This document shows positions 1 through 6,783 of a stretch of DNA of 10,006 nucleotides, in pieces; the stretch's first letter is position 1; every line of letters begins with the position of its first letter. Position numbers and translations under genes: made by a program. Origin of the DNA: Ruminococcus sp. (GTDB lineage Bacteria; Bacillota; Clostridia; Oscillospirales; Ruminococcaceae). The stretch is from NCBI GenBank assembly GCA_014799765.1, contig JAAVHK010000066.1:1-10006 (forward strand). The letters run 5' to 3'. Below the pieces are notes generated by a model that was not told where the DNA came from, did no database searches, and saw only the letters and a list, made by a program, of their open reading frames with translations.

Positions 1-198
1 AAGCGGACTTTCAAGAGTACTCTTACAATACCTACATTCCGGACACTCCATTACCCACATTTCCATTGTATCACGATGTTCTCCGGCAGGTCTCAAATCC
101 ATATCCTGTATACCATTATCCTCTATTTTTGTTATTACCTTATGTTCGGATTCCGTACCGCATACACTGCATACAACCTTTTTTATTTCAGTTTTCAT
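1..198 (-). CDS. Zinc-ribbon protein, partial (C-terminus beyond window)
   Basis: The first 66 codons read in one open frame from an ATG at 198 to the window edge, so the C-terminal part is missing. The visible sequence starts MKTEIKKVVCSVCG and holds two cysteine clusters: C10-x2-C13 and C52-x2-C55-x2-C58, the latter as MECPECRYC. Paired CxxC knuckles about 40 residues apart suggest a structural zinc site. The stretch before the second cluster (DLRPAGEHRDTMEMWV) resembles small uncharacterised Firmicutes proteins with an N-terminal zinc ribbon, but I cannot name the family. An AAAGGA ribosome site (208-213) and a consensus promoter (231-259) precede the start. The gene is divergent from the muramidase gene. 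Its function is unknown. Confidence 0.8.
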   Translation of the reverse strand, partial: MKTEIKKVVCSVCGTESEHKVITKIEDNGIQDMDLRPAGEHRDTMEMWVMECPECRYCKSTLESPL

Positions 199-230
199 AA
201 AAAACGTTCCTTTCATTTTATAATAAGCTG

Positions 231-259
231 ATTATATCATAATTATAAATTATTGTCAA
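231..259 (-). promoter_or_regulatory. Consensus sigma-A promoter for the zinc-ribbon gene
   Basis: Read on the minus strand, TTGACA (254-259) and TATAAT (231-236) are both perfect consensus hexamers separated by exactly 17 bp. A TG dinucleotide just before the -10 (TGA-TATAAT) adds an extended -10. It lies about 35 bp upstream of the ATG at 198. Such a match predicts strong constitutive expression unless a repressor acts. Confidence 0.8.
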
Positions 260-273
260 CAGAAATTTTTTTC

Positions 274-286
274 GTAAACTGTTTAC
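274..286. promoter_or_regulatory. Interrupted palindrome, possible operator
   Basis: GTAAAC-T-GTTTAC is a perfect 6-bp inverted repeat around one central base. It lies between the two divergent promoters and overlaps five bases of the muramidase gene's -35 (282-287). The position suits a repressor of the rightward promoter. No regulator can be assigned from sequence alone, and in AT-rich DNA an arm of this size can occur by chance. Confidence 0.4.
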
Positions 287-310
287 AAATACGCTGAAAT
301 ATGATATTAT
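282..310 (+). promoter_or_regulatory. Promoter for the GH25 muramidase gene
   Basis: TTTACA (282-287) and TATTAT (305-310) are separated by 17 bp, with a TGA extended -10 element just before the -10 (302-304). The predicted transcription start is about 30 bp upstream of the ATG at 345. Confidence 0.65.
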
Positions 311-344
311 ATTAAAAGCAGTGTTTTTTATAGAGGAGGAAAAA

Positions 345-1331
345 ATGTTTAATGATAATAAAAAAATAAAGACTATAGCTATTATTGAAACTGTCCTGAT
401 AGTTATACTGGCTGTTCCGCTTGTATGGTATACACTGGTGCATAACAGGACAGGCAGTACCATACCTACCATAACCAAAGAACAGGCTTACAGTACAGGA
501 ATTGCCTATCAACCGGAAACACCGTCCGTTGAGGCTGTCACGGATAATATTATCAGCAGTGAAATGCCGTCCGGAGATATTACTACTACAACATCATTCA
601 CTACCACCACTACTACAACTACTACTGTACCGCTCACAACAACAATGTCTAAAGAGGGCTACGCTTTCAACGAAGAACCGACAGCACTTCCGGACGAAGA
701 AAAAGAAGTAGAAATTGACGGTATAGACGTTTCTGAATTTCAGGGTTACATAGACTGGAAACAGGTTAAGGATTTCGGTATTGATTTTGCTTTCATAAGA
801 GTAGGTTGCCGTACCTATGCTGACGGCGGTATCATATATGACAGCAGATTCAAGGAAAATCTCTACTCCGCTGACCGTGCCGGTGTTCATACAGGTGTAT
901 ACTTCTTTTCACAGGCACTTACAGTTGAGGAGGCTATAAAGGAAGCCGATGCTGTCATTGAATGTATAAAACCATTCAATATAACGTATCCGGTTGTATT
1001 CGACTGGGAAATTATCTATGAAGACTATGCCCGTACAGATTCGATTTCCACGGACTCCCTCACAGATTGTTGTATAGCTTTCTGCGAACGTGTAAAGGAA
1101 GCCGGTTATACACCTATGATTTATCAGAATACAAGTACATTACTTTACAAACTTGATTTGTCGAGAATACAGCAGTACGATTTATGGCTTGCGGAATACA
1201 TTGAGGACGAGGAAGACGAACCGACTTACTACCACGATTTCAAGATATGGCAGTACGCCAGCGACGGACAAGTACCAGGAATCGCAACTGATGTTGATTT
1301 GAATATCAGTTTCAAGGATTACAGCAAATAA
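345..1331 (+). CDS. Membrane-anchored GH25 muramidase (lysozyme)
   Basis: The product is a 328-residue glycoside hydrolase family 25 protein, expected to cleave the MurNAc-GlcNAc bond of peptidoglycan. An N-terminal hydrophobic helix (about 9-32) after a lysine-rich start suggests an uncleaved anchor with the catalytic domain outside. A threonine-rich linker (about 80-100) leads to the GH25 domain (about 124-325). Family landmarks are present: GIDVSEFQG with D128, the VVFDWE motif with acids D220 and E222, and the C-terminal TDVDLN. I chose the ATG at 345 because GGAGGA (335-340) precedes it at good spacing. An in-frame GTG at 321 lies upstream of that ribosome site. The gene is monocistronic between its own promoter and a terminator. 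No holin or phage gene is nearby, so a housekeeping wall-remodelling role is likelier than prophage lysis. Confidence 0.92.
   Translation: MFNDNKKIKTIAIIETVLIVILAVPLVWYTLVHNRTGSTIPTITKEQAYSTGIAYQPETPSVEAVTDNIISSEMPSGDITTTTSFTTTTTTTTTVPLTTTMSKEGYAFNEEPTALPDEEKEVEIDGIDVSEFQGYIDWKQVKDFGIDFAFIRVGCRTYADGGIIYDSRFKENLYSADRAGVHTGVYFFSQALTVEEAIKEADAVIECIKPFNITYPVVFDWEIIYEDYARTDSISTDSLTDCCIAFCERVKEAGYTPMIYQNTSTLLYKLDLSRIQQYDLWLAEYIEDEEDEPTYYHDFKIWQYASDGQVPGIATDVDLNISFKDYSK
582..644 (+). repeat. Threonine-codon microsatellite (linker)
   Basis: A run of mostly ACT/ACA/ACC codons encodes the threonine-rich linker at about residues 80-100 of the muramidase. The mixed codons make slippage less likely than in a pure trinucleotide run. 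Such linkers are common in surface enzymes of ruminococci, where they separate a catalytic domain from its anchor. Confidence 0.75.
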
Positions 1332-1334
1332 TAC

Positions 1335-1373
1335 AAAAAACCTTGCTTTTACGTAAAAAGCAAGGTATTTTTT
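1335..1373. terminator. Bidirectional rho-independent terminator
   Basis: Stem ACCTTGCTTTT (1340-1350) pairs perfectly with AAAAGCAAGGT (1356-1366) around a 5-base loop. A T-run follows on the plus strand and an A-run precedes it (1335-1340), so it can work both ways. It ends the muramidase gene (stop at 1331) and the minus-strand operon (stop at 1392). Confidence 0.9.
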
Positions 1374-1391
1374 TGTGTTCTGCGTGTTAAA

Positions 1392-2729
1392 TTATTCCGT
1401 AGCAGTAGTTTCTGTAGTAGTAGTTTCTGTATTATTTGATTTTTCGTGCATGGATTCAATCATGTAGCCGTCGCCGTTTTTCGAGAGTACGTATTCAGCG
1501 GTCTTTGATACAGTATCTTCTATCCATTCAGGGTGCTGTTCTATGTAGTTCACTTCAACTATGTATTTTCCGCTTTTTTTCGATACGGAAGTTACTTTCG
1601 GTGTGTACGTCACATTATGCGGACTTATTTCAACGGTATATGAGTTTGCCTCATCATTGTAGTAGAATTTTGAATCAGATGTAAGTATAGTACTGTGTGT
1701 AAGTTCCGGAATATCTTCCCCGAAAATTTCTGTGGCGTATTTTTCGATATCCTCTGCCGGTATGATTGCCATATCGTCGACACGTTGCGGATATGCCGAA
1801 AGTTTTTCATTGTCTATTATGACCGACCATACAGCAGTACTCAGTATCTGACTGACCGGCAATTCCGACGGATTTTCAAATGAATTTATATCCGTGATTA
1901 CTGCCGGATATATTGCTTTTCTGTACTTGTCGTCTGAAGAAGTCTTTCCGCTTGCACATGACCTTATACCGATTATCAGAACCAATGCCAGAATAGTAAC
2001 ACACAACATCTTTATGAAAGTATAATCTTCTTTCGGTTCTGGTACAGTTTCCACCGGAACTTCTTTCACAGGTACTTCTTCCGGAGTTCTGACAGTTTCA
2101 GATTTTTCAGGTTCTTCCGGTTTTTCTTCCGGAATTTTTTCAGGTTTTTCTTCCGTTTTTTTGTTATCGGCGGAATTATTTTTCTGCTGAGACTTGTTTT
2201 TATTTTTGTTTTTCTTTTTACGATTACTGTTATTATTGCTATTTTTTTCAGGTTTTTTTACCTGCTCCGGTGATTTTTTTTCTACTTCTTTTACTTCTTT
2301 TTTTACTGTTTCTTCGGGTTTGTCTGTCGGGAGTTCGTCGTTTATTTCCGCAAGGACTTCGCTTATATTTTCGAGAGTAGCTTTAGTATCTTCCTCTATT
2401 GTTTCGATTGTAAAATTTTTTTCTTCGGGAATTTCTTCGGATTTATTTTCCGTTTCTTCTTCTGCATCGTCGTCAGCGGAAGCATACATCATATCTTTCA
2501 CGCTCTCAAAAAAACCTTTTCTTTCGGGTTTTTTGTTTTCCGACTTTTTGTTTTCGGGTTTTGGTTTATCTGATTTTTTACTTTCAGTTTTTTTTGTATC
2601 GGATTTTTTATCGGATTTTTCTTTATTTTCAGACGGTTTTGCGGAAGTGTTTAACGGTTTCAGAGGTTTAAGCTTCTTTATAGGTTTCGGATTACTTTGT
2701 GTTTTTATTTCGTCCTGAGTTTTATTCAT
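1392..2729 (-). CDS. Lys/Glu-rich single-pass membrane protein, function unknown
   Basis: This 445-residue protein is not recognised. Residues 1-235 are low complexity and rich in K, E, P, S and N (KKSD, KPEN and PEEKPEE-type units; a basic patch near 170-180), so probably disordered. One hydrophobic helix follows (about 237-256), then RSCASG, a likely folded domain (about 262-430) with alternating hydrophobic strands, and a threonine/glutamate-rich tail. With few flanking cues, the likely topology is a long cytoplasmic N-tail and an extracytoplasmic C-domain. The ATG at 2729 follows a GAGGGGG ribosome site that overlaps the proA stop (gap 12 bp), so it is the last gene of the operon and probably translationally coupled to proA. 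The phenylalanine-rich opposite-strand frame is an artefact of the Lys/Glu codons. A sensor, anti-sigma-like or wall-binding role is possible but unsupported. Confidence 0.85.
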   Translation of the reverse strand: MNKTQDEIKTQSNPKPIKKLKPLKPLNTSAKPSENKEKSDKKSDTKKTESKKSDKPKPENKKSENKKPERKGFFESVKDMMYASADDDAEEETENKSEEIPEEKNFTIETIEEDTKATLENISEVLAEINDELPTDKPEETVKKEVKEVEKKSPEQVKKPEKNSNNNSNRKKKNKNKNKSQQKNNSADNKKTEEKPEKIPEEKPEEPEKSETVRTPEEVPVKEVPVETVPEPKEDYTFIKMLCVTILALVLIIGIRSCASGKTSSDDKYRKAIYPAVITDINSFENPSELPVSQILSTAVWSVIIDNEKLSAYPQRVDDMAIIPAEDIEKYATEIFGEDIPELTHSTILTSDSKFYYNDEANSYTVEISPHNVTYTPKVTSVSKKSGKYIVEVNYIEQHPEWIEDTVSKTAEYVLSKNGDGYMIESMHEKSNNTETTTTETTATE

Positions 2730-2741
2730 ACGTCAACCCCC

Positions 2742-3989
2742 TCAGCGTATCTGTCCGTTACCATTAATAAGATACTTTACTGTAGTAAGTTCCGTAAGAC
2801 CCATAGGACCTCTTGCGTGTAGTTTCTGTGTGGAAATGCCTATCTCCGCACCGAAACCAAATTCACCACCGTCAGTGAATCTCGTCGAGGCATTGACGTA
2901 TACTGCGGAAGCGTCAATTTCTTTCTGAAATTTTTCAGCATTTTCAAGAGATTTCGTAACGATACATTCTGAATGATGTGTACCGTATTTTCTTATATGT
3001 GCTATTGCCTCGTCAACGTTCTCGACTACCTTTACGGAAATGACATAGTCAAGAAATTCCGTAGCATATTCCTTATCGGTAGCCTTTTCGATACCGTCGC
3101 CGAGTATTTCAATAGTTCTGTCGCAACCGTATATTTTAACGTCGTGTGCCTTGAAACGTTCCGCAATCATAGGCAGAAATTTTTCAGCACAGTCCTTGTG
3201 TACCAAAAGACTTTCAATGGCGTTGCATACCGATGGTCTCTGTGTCTTGCCGTTGTCTGCAATATCGACAGCCATTTCCAGATTTGCAGATTCGTCGACA
3301 TATACATGACAGTTTCCTGTACCGGTCTCGATTACCGGAACTGTTGCATTATTCACGACAGCCTGAATAAGTCCGGCACTGCCACGAGGTATGAGTACGT
3401 CAAGATACTTGTTTAATTTCATGAGTTCGTTGGTGGTCTCACGTGAGGTATTTTCCACAACCTGTATTATATCCGCCGGAAGTCCGGTATCTTCGAGAGC
3501 CTTACGCATAATAGCTCCGAGACATTTATTTGAGTTTATAGCCTCCTTACCGCCTTTCAGTATGACGGCATTTCCGGCTTTCAGACACAATGTAGCGGCG
3601 TCTACTGTTACATTCGGTCTCGATTCAAAAATAATGCCGATTACTCCTAACGGTACTCTTGTTTTTGTTATACGCAGACCGTTCGGACGTACAAAACCAT
3701 CTATAATCTGACCGATAGGGTCATTAAGTGCGATTATCTCGTTGACACCCTGTGCCATACCGGCTATACGTTTTTCATCGAGTTTTAACCTGTCCTGCAT
3801 AGCCTGTGACATACCGTTTGCCTTGGCGTTCTGTAAGTCCTTTGCGTTTTCGGCAATTATCAGGTCTGCATTTTCAGTAAGTGCCTTTGCGATTGCGGAA
3901 AGTGCCTTGTTTTTCAGTACTGTCGGTGCGGAAGATATTGCCGGTTCTGCATTTCTGGCGTTAAAGCCGAGTGTTTCTGTGTAATTCAT
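2742..3989 (-). CDS. proA: Glutamate-5-semialdehyde dehydrogenase (gamma-glutamyl phosphate reductase)
   Basis: ProA reduces gamma-glutamyl phosphate with NADPH to glutamate-5-semialdehyde, the second step of proline synthesis in the cytoplasm. The 415-residue length from the ATG at 3989 matches the family. Landmarks include the RVPLGVIGIIFESRPNVT segment (about 111-128), LKAGNAVILKGGKEA (136-150), the RPSVCNAIESLLVH motif with presumed catalytic C255, and the C-terminal FGFGAEIGISTQKLHARGP (377-395). A GAGGTGA ribosome site five bases upstream fixes this start. The frame stays open to 4094, but that extension would overlap the preceding gene and lacks homology to ProA. It sits in an operon with proB, separated from it by one small gene. 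Confidence 0.97.
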   Translation of the reverse strand: MNYTETLGFNARNAEPAISSAPTVLKNKALSAIAKALTENADLIIAENAKDLQNAKANGMSQAMQDRLKLDEKRIAGMAQGVNEIIALNDPIGQIIDGFVRPNGLRITKTRVPLGVIGIIFESRPNVTVDAATLCLKAGNAVILKGGKEAINSNKCLGAIMRKALEDTGLPADIIQVVENTSRETTNELMKLNKYLDVLIPRGSAGLIQAVVNNATVPVIETGTGNCHVYVDESANLEMAVDIADNGKTQRPSVCNAIESLLVHKDCAEKFLPMIAERFKAHDVKIYGCDRTIEILGDGIEKATDKEYATEFLDYVISVKVVENVDEAIAHIRKYGTHHSECIVTKSLENAEKFQKEIDASAVYVNASTRFTDGGEFGFGAEIGISTQKLHARGPMGLTELTTVKYLINGNGQIR

Positions 3990-4012
3990 AAATATCACCT
4001 CATAAAAAATTT

Positions 4013-4450
4013 TTATCTGACTATCCTTAATTCTGCAAGATATGTATTGTCTCTTTGTCGCAGAAAGTAAATATATACTGTATCGTTCTGCCACTTATAA
4101 TTATAATATACCATTTTTTCTGAACGGTCATCGAATAAAGGTTCTGAAATATCCGTACTTTTTACGTTATTCCGTAAAAAATCGGTATAACTGTTTATCT
4201 GATTTATTTTAAGAACATAGTCGAAACTAAGCCAACTACATTCCCTGTACTCTTTTAAATGTATATCGTCCGTGACCTCGATTCCGAACATTTCTTCCAT
4301 TTCGGCGATACGTTTCTTACCGAAAAAATAGTACTTTGTATCATGTAATAATGACCAGTCACCACCAAGAATAAACAGTCCGCCGATTACTATAACAAAT
4401 ACCGCAACAATACCGAGTAATGATTTAATTTTTTCATTTTTCTTATTCAT
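4013..4450 (-). CDS. Small single-pass membrane protein, function unknown
   Basis: The 145-residue product is not recognised. It has a basic N-terminus (MNKKNEKIK), one strong hydrophobic helix (about 10-30) and a mixed soluble part (about 31-145) that is probably extracytoplasmic and ends in alternating beta-like segments (VYIYFL, AELRIVR). It carries a single cysteine (C71). The ATG at 4450 lies one base after the proB stop, with only a weak AAGG (4457-4460) upstream, so translation probably depends on coupling to proB. The gap to proA is 23 bp. The tight placement, real start context and organised N-terminus support a genuine gene. Confidence 0.8.
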   Translation of the reverse strand: MNKKNEKIKSLLGIVAVFVIVIGGLFILGGDWSLLHDTKYYFFGKKRIAEMEEMFGIEVTDDIHLKEYRECSWLSFDYVLKINQINSYTDFLRNNVKSTDISEPLFDDRSEKMVYYNYKWQNDTVYIYFLRQRDNTYLAELRIVR

Positions 4451-4451
4451 A

Positions 4452-5240
4452 TCAAGCCTTGAAAAATGTACCTAATTCCTTATCCTCGAATAAGTCGTAA
4501 AGTAAATCAGGATTCTTGCCGTTCATGATAACCATATCTATACCGGCATTTGATGCTATTTTACCGGCGTTTATTTTGGTAGACATTCCGCCCGTACCTA
4601 AATTTGTACCTGCTCCGCCTGCTACTTTTTCTATTTCCGGAGTTATTTTTTCAACGTAAGTTATCGGTTTTGCATTCGGATTTGTACGTGGGTCATCGTC
4701 GTAAAGGGAATCAATATCGGATAATATCAGTAACAAATCAGCCTCAGCCAGTTCCGCTACCAGTGCCGACAGCGAATCATTTTCACCTATTTCAAGCTCC
4801 AGTTCGTCAATGGCGATTGTGTCGTTTTCGTTGACTATCGGTATAACTCCCATACTTATGAGTGTCTCAACGGTATTCCGGAAGTTATTGCAGTGATTAG
4901 GATTGCTTATAATGGTCTTTGTCAGAAGAATCTGTCCCACTGTTACGCTGTACTTTTCAAACATATCGTCATAGATGTGCATTAACTCACACTGTCCTAC
5001 AGATGCTACCGCCTGTTTCATTCGGGTGTCCTTAGGTCTGCCGGATAATCCGAGTTTACCTGCTCCGAGACCTACCGCACCCGACGATACTATAATAATT
5101 TCACGTCCGGAGTTATGCAAATCTGATATTACACGTACAAGATTATTCATCCGACGAATATTTAATTTACCCGTTTTATGTGCGAGTGTTGAAGTACCAA
5201 GTTTTATAACTATTCTCTTTTTTTCAGAAATATTTCTCAT
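4452..5240 (-). CDS. proB: Glutamate 5-kinase, short form without PUA domain
   Basis: ProB phosphorylates glutamate with ATP to gamma-glutamyl phosphate, the first step of proline synthesis and usually the point of proline feedback inhibition. The 262-residue product is a single amino-acid-kinase domain: VIKLGTSTL with K13, IIIVSSGAVGLGAGKLG (48-64), IVNENDT (135-141), IGENDSLSALVAELAEADLL (151-170), LSDIDSLYDDDPR (173-185) and GTGGMSTK (215-222). The C-terminal PUA domain of longer enzymes such as that of E. coli is absent; short forms are known in other bacteria. I chose the ATG at 5240 because AAGGAA (5251-5256) lies ten bases upstream. A TTG two codons earlier is the rival start but sits too close to that site. 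The upstream dehydrogenase gene stops at 5257. Confidence 0.96.
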   Translation of the reverse strand: MRNISEKKRIVIKLGTSTLAHKTGKLNIRRMNNLVRVISDLHNSGREIIIVSSGAVGLGAGKLGLSGRPKDTRMKQAVASVGQCELMHIYDDMFEKYSVTVGQILLTKTIISNPNHCNNFRNTVETLISMGVIPIVNENDTIAIDELELEIGENDSLSALVAELAEADLLLILSDIDSLYDDDPRTNPNAKPITYVEKITPEIEKVAGGAGTNLGTGGMSTKINAGKIASNAGIDMVIMNGKNPDLLYDLFEDKELGTFFKA

Positions 5241-5256
5241 AATCAAATCTTTCCTT

Positions 5257-6207
5257 TTAATTTACTTTGTTTGTGGGCGTACCGTTTAACCAGTTTCTGA
5301 TATTATCGCATACTATATTTACTAACCGGCTTCTTGTCTCGAGAGATGCCCACGAAGTATGCGGAGTTATTACACAGTTCGGAACGTTTTTCAATGGCGT
5401 ATCCGGTGACATTGGTTCTTTTTCGAGTACATCGAGATACGCACCGGCTATACTCTTATTAATGAGTGCTTCCGCTAAATCCTTTTCAACGACTACTCCG
5501 CCACGAGATGTATTTATAAGTACAGCAGATTTCTTCATATGAGAAAGAAGTTCAGCATTTATTATGCCTCTGGTCTTGTCGGTCAGCGGACAATGAAACG
5601 TAATAAAATCAGCTTTTTCCACAGCGGATATCATATCAGTGACTTCATACGGACAGCCCACCGGCTGAGTACGTGTGCTTATTACTACATTCATTCCGAA
5701 AGCTGTGGCAATTTCTGCTACTTTCTTTCCTATTGAACCATATCCCACTATTGCGAGGGTTTTTCCGGTGAGTTCGGTCATGGGTATCGGAAAATACGAA
5801 AATGACGGAAATTTTTCCCATTCACCGTTTTTAACGGCTGTATCGTAATCCCTTATGCGATTAGACCAGTCGAGAATATACGCAAAAGTCTGTTGTGCTA
5901 CGGCGTTGGTGGAGTATGAACCGGCATTGCATACTGTTATACCCTTTTCTGTGGCGTATTGTATATCAATATTGTTGTAACCGGTTGCAAAAAGTCCTAT
6001 ATACTTTATATTACTACATCTGTCCAGTACGTCCCTTGTAATCATGACTTTATTGCACAGGACTATTTCAGCATCTCCGATATTTTCAGCGGTCTGTTCC
6101 GGAGACGTAAGCGGAATTATTTTAACTTCGCCGAGTTCTTCGAGAGGTACTGTTGAAATATCACCGCTTATATTTACGGTGTACCAGTCAAGGACAGCTA
6201 TTTTCAT
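5257..6207 (-). CDS. D-2-hydroxyacid dehydrogenase, glycerate dehydrogenase-like
   Basis: This 316-residue oxidoreductase probably interconverts a 2-oxoacid and D-2-hydroxyacid, most likely hydroxypyruvate and D-glycerate. Seen in the sequence: FATGYNNID (73-81), the Rossmann loop GYGSIG (155-160), LINTSRGG with catalytic R235, DVLEKEP with E264, and TPHTSWAS with H283, the family's Arg-Glu-His set. The HTSWASLETR ending resembles the glycerate/hydroxypyruvate group more than D-lactate or 3-phosphoglycerate dehydrogenases, and there is no ACT domain. After the second nucleotide-binding strand the sequence is ISTRTQ (176-181) rather than an acidic residue, so NADP(H) use is possible. The start has a GAGGAGGA ribosome site and overlaps the preceding gene's stop as ATGA. 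The link to proline synthesis is by operon only; the exact substrate is unproven. Confidence 0.88.
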   Translation of the reverse strand: MKIAVLDWYTVNISGDISTVPLEELGEVKIIPLTSPEQTAENIGDAEIVLCNKVMITRDVLDRCSNIKYIGLFATGYNNIDIQYATEKGITVCNAGSYSTNAVAQQTFAYILDWSNRIRDYDTAVKNGEWEKFPSFSYFPIPMTELTGKTLAIVGYGSIGKKVAEIATAFGMNVVISTRTQPVGCPYEVTDMISAVEKADFITFHCPLTDKTRGIINAELLSHMKKSAVLINTSRGGVVVEKDLAEALINKSIAGAYLDVLEKEPMSPDTPLKNVPNCVITPHTSWASLETRSRLVNIVCDNIRNWLNGTPTNKVN

Positions 6208-6554
6208 TGTTGTTCCTCCTCAGGTTTAATAGGTGTTTCTTCGGGAATTTCAGCCGGTTTTTTCTTACTGCATATCAAAGCACTTACAAAAGCCGATAAA
6301 AGCAATACAGCTTCAACTATTCCCATGATATAGAAAAGTGTCTTTCCGTTGGAATATCCTATCAGCAGTGAAAGCGGTATTGCAACAGCCATAATAATCT
6401 GATACGGTTGTTTTTCTTTCACGAACCTGAATACAAAAAATGCAGTTGCTATAATACAGAAAACTACGTACAGACCCATAGGAAACGGAAAAAGCGTCGG
6501 CTGTGAGACCTCAGTGGACTGTGCCATTGTAAAAAATACATTGGAAATATTCAT
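6204..6554 (-). CDS. Small three-helix membrane protein, function unknown
   Basis: This 116-residue protein is not recognised. Three hydrophobic helices are visible (about 27-45, 53-69 and 73-95), separated by short loops (FVKEKQPYQ, YSNGK), followed by a charged proline/glutamate-rich tail (KKKPAEIPEETPIKPEEEQQ). The ATG at 6554 is preceded by an AGGAGGG site (6564-6570) at nine bases. Its stop overlaps the dehydrogenase start by four bases, so it is the first gene of the operon and translationally coupled to the next. It could be a small accessory or permease-like protein, but nothing in the sequence decides this. Confidence 0.82.
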   Translation of the reverse strand: MNISNVFFTMAQSTEVSQPTLFPFPMGLYVVFCIIATAFFVFRFVKEKQPYQIIMAVAIPLSLLIGYSNGKTLFYIMGIVEAVLLLSAFVSALICSKKKPAEIPEETPIKPEEEQQ

Positions 6555-6572
6555 AAAAATTTACCCTCCTGT

Positions 6573-6594
6573 TTCGGCGGACTGTCTCGCCGGA
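6573..6594 (-). promoter_or_regulatory. Short hairpin in the operon leader
   Basis: CGGCG (6575-6579) pairs with CGCCG (6588-6592) around eight bases, with one wobble and one A-T pair possible outside. It lies just upstream of the ribosome site at 6564-6570 in a leader of about 60 nt. No U-run follows, so it is not a terminator. The leader is too short for a T-box. It could affect translation or mRNA stability, or be incidental. Confidence 0.3.
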
Positions 6595-6621
6595 TTATTT
6601 AAAAAAAACGTCTGCTTTTAA

Positions 6622-6650
6622 AGTATAACACAGTTTACAGAAAAATTCAA
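6622..6650 (-). promoter_or_regulatory. Promoter of the six-gene proBA operon
   Basis: Read on the minus strand, TTGAAT (6645-6650) and TATACT (6622-6627) are spaced 17 bp, with a TG-type extended -10 (TGT-TATACT). The spacer holds GTAAACTGT (6630-6638), the same nine bases found in the palindrome at 274-286. No second promoter was obvious inside the tightly packed operon. Confidence 0.65.
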
Positions 6651-6783
6651 CTGCTTTTTGAAAAAAGATTCCCATATGATGTCAATATCATGATTCATGA
6701 CGAAATTTTACGGAAACATAAGAAAATTAATGATAAATTATAAAAAATCCGGAAAAATCTGTTTTTTCGTCAGAAGATAAGAC
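6651..6783. other. Intergenic AT-rich region with ATGAT/ATCAT half-sites
   Basis: The divergent region between the operon and the DUF1836 gene (6555-6842) holds the two promoters plus this AT-rich middle part. No ORF or RNA gene was seen in it. It contains ATGAT-N6-ATCAT (6676-6691), which runs into the 8-bp palindrome ATCATGAT (6687-6694). The same pentamers recur over the -10 of the DUF1836 gene, so this could be an upstream regulator site. Confidence 0.3.

Noticed and set aside
321..344. GTG start for the muramidase
   Set aside because: It lies upstream of the GGAGGA site that serves the ATG at 345 and only about 11 bp from the -10, too close to the transcription start to have its own ribosome site.
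218..512. Minus-strand ORFs over the divergent promoter and the muramidase N-terminus
   Set aside because: They run antisense to a well-supported gene and across both promoters, with no ribosome sites.
582..644. CRISPR-like or tandem DNA repeat
   Set aside because: The repetition comes from threonine codons in a coding linker; there are no regular spacers.
2194..2718. 174-codon plus-strand ORF rich in Phe, Leu and Ser
   Set aside because: It is antisense to the Lys/Glu-rich tail of the 445-residue protein, whose AAA/GAA codons read as TTT/TTC on the other strand. It lacks a ribosome site and independent features.
3990..4094. 35-codon N-terminal extension of proA
   Set aside because: The frame is open, but it overlaps the preceding gene, has no similarity to ProA, and a good GAGGTGA site sits right before the ATG at 3989.
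5241..5246. TTG start two codons before the chosen proB ATG
   Set aside because: Spacing to AAGGAA is only four bases, while the ATG at 5240 has ten.
6555..6621. Proline T-box or riboswitch in the operon leader
   Set aside because: The leader is only about 60 nt, with one 5-bp stem and no terminator-like U-run.
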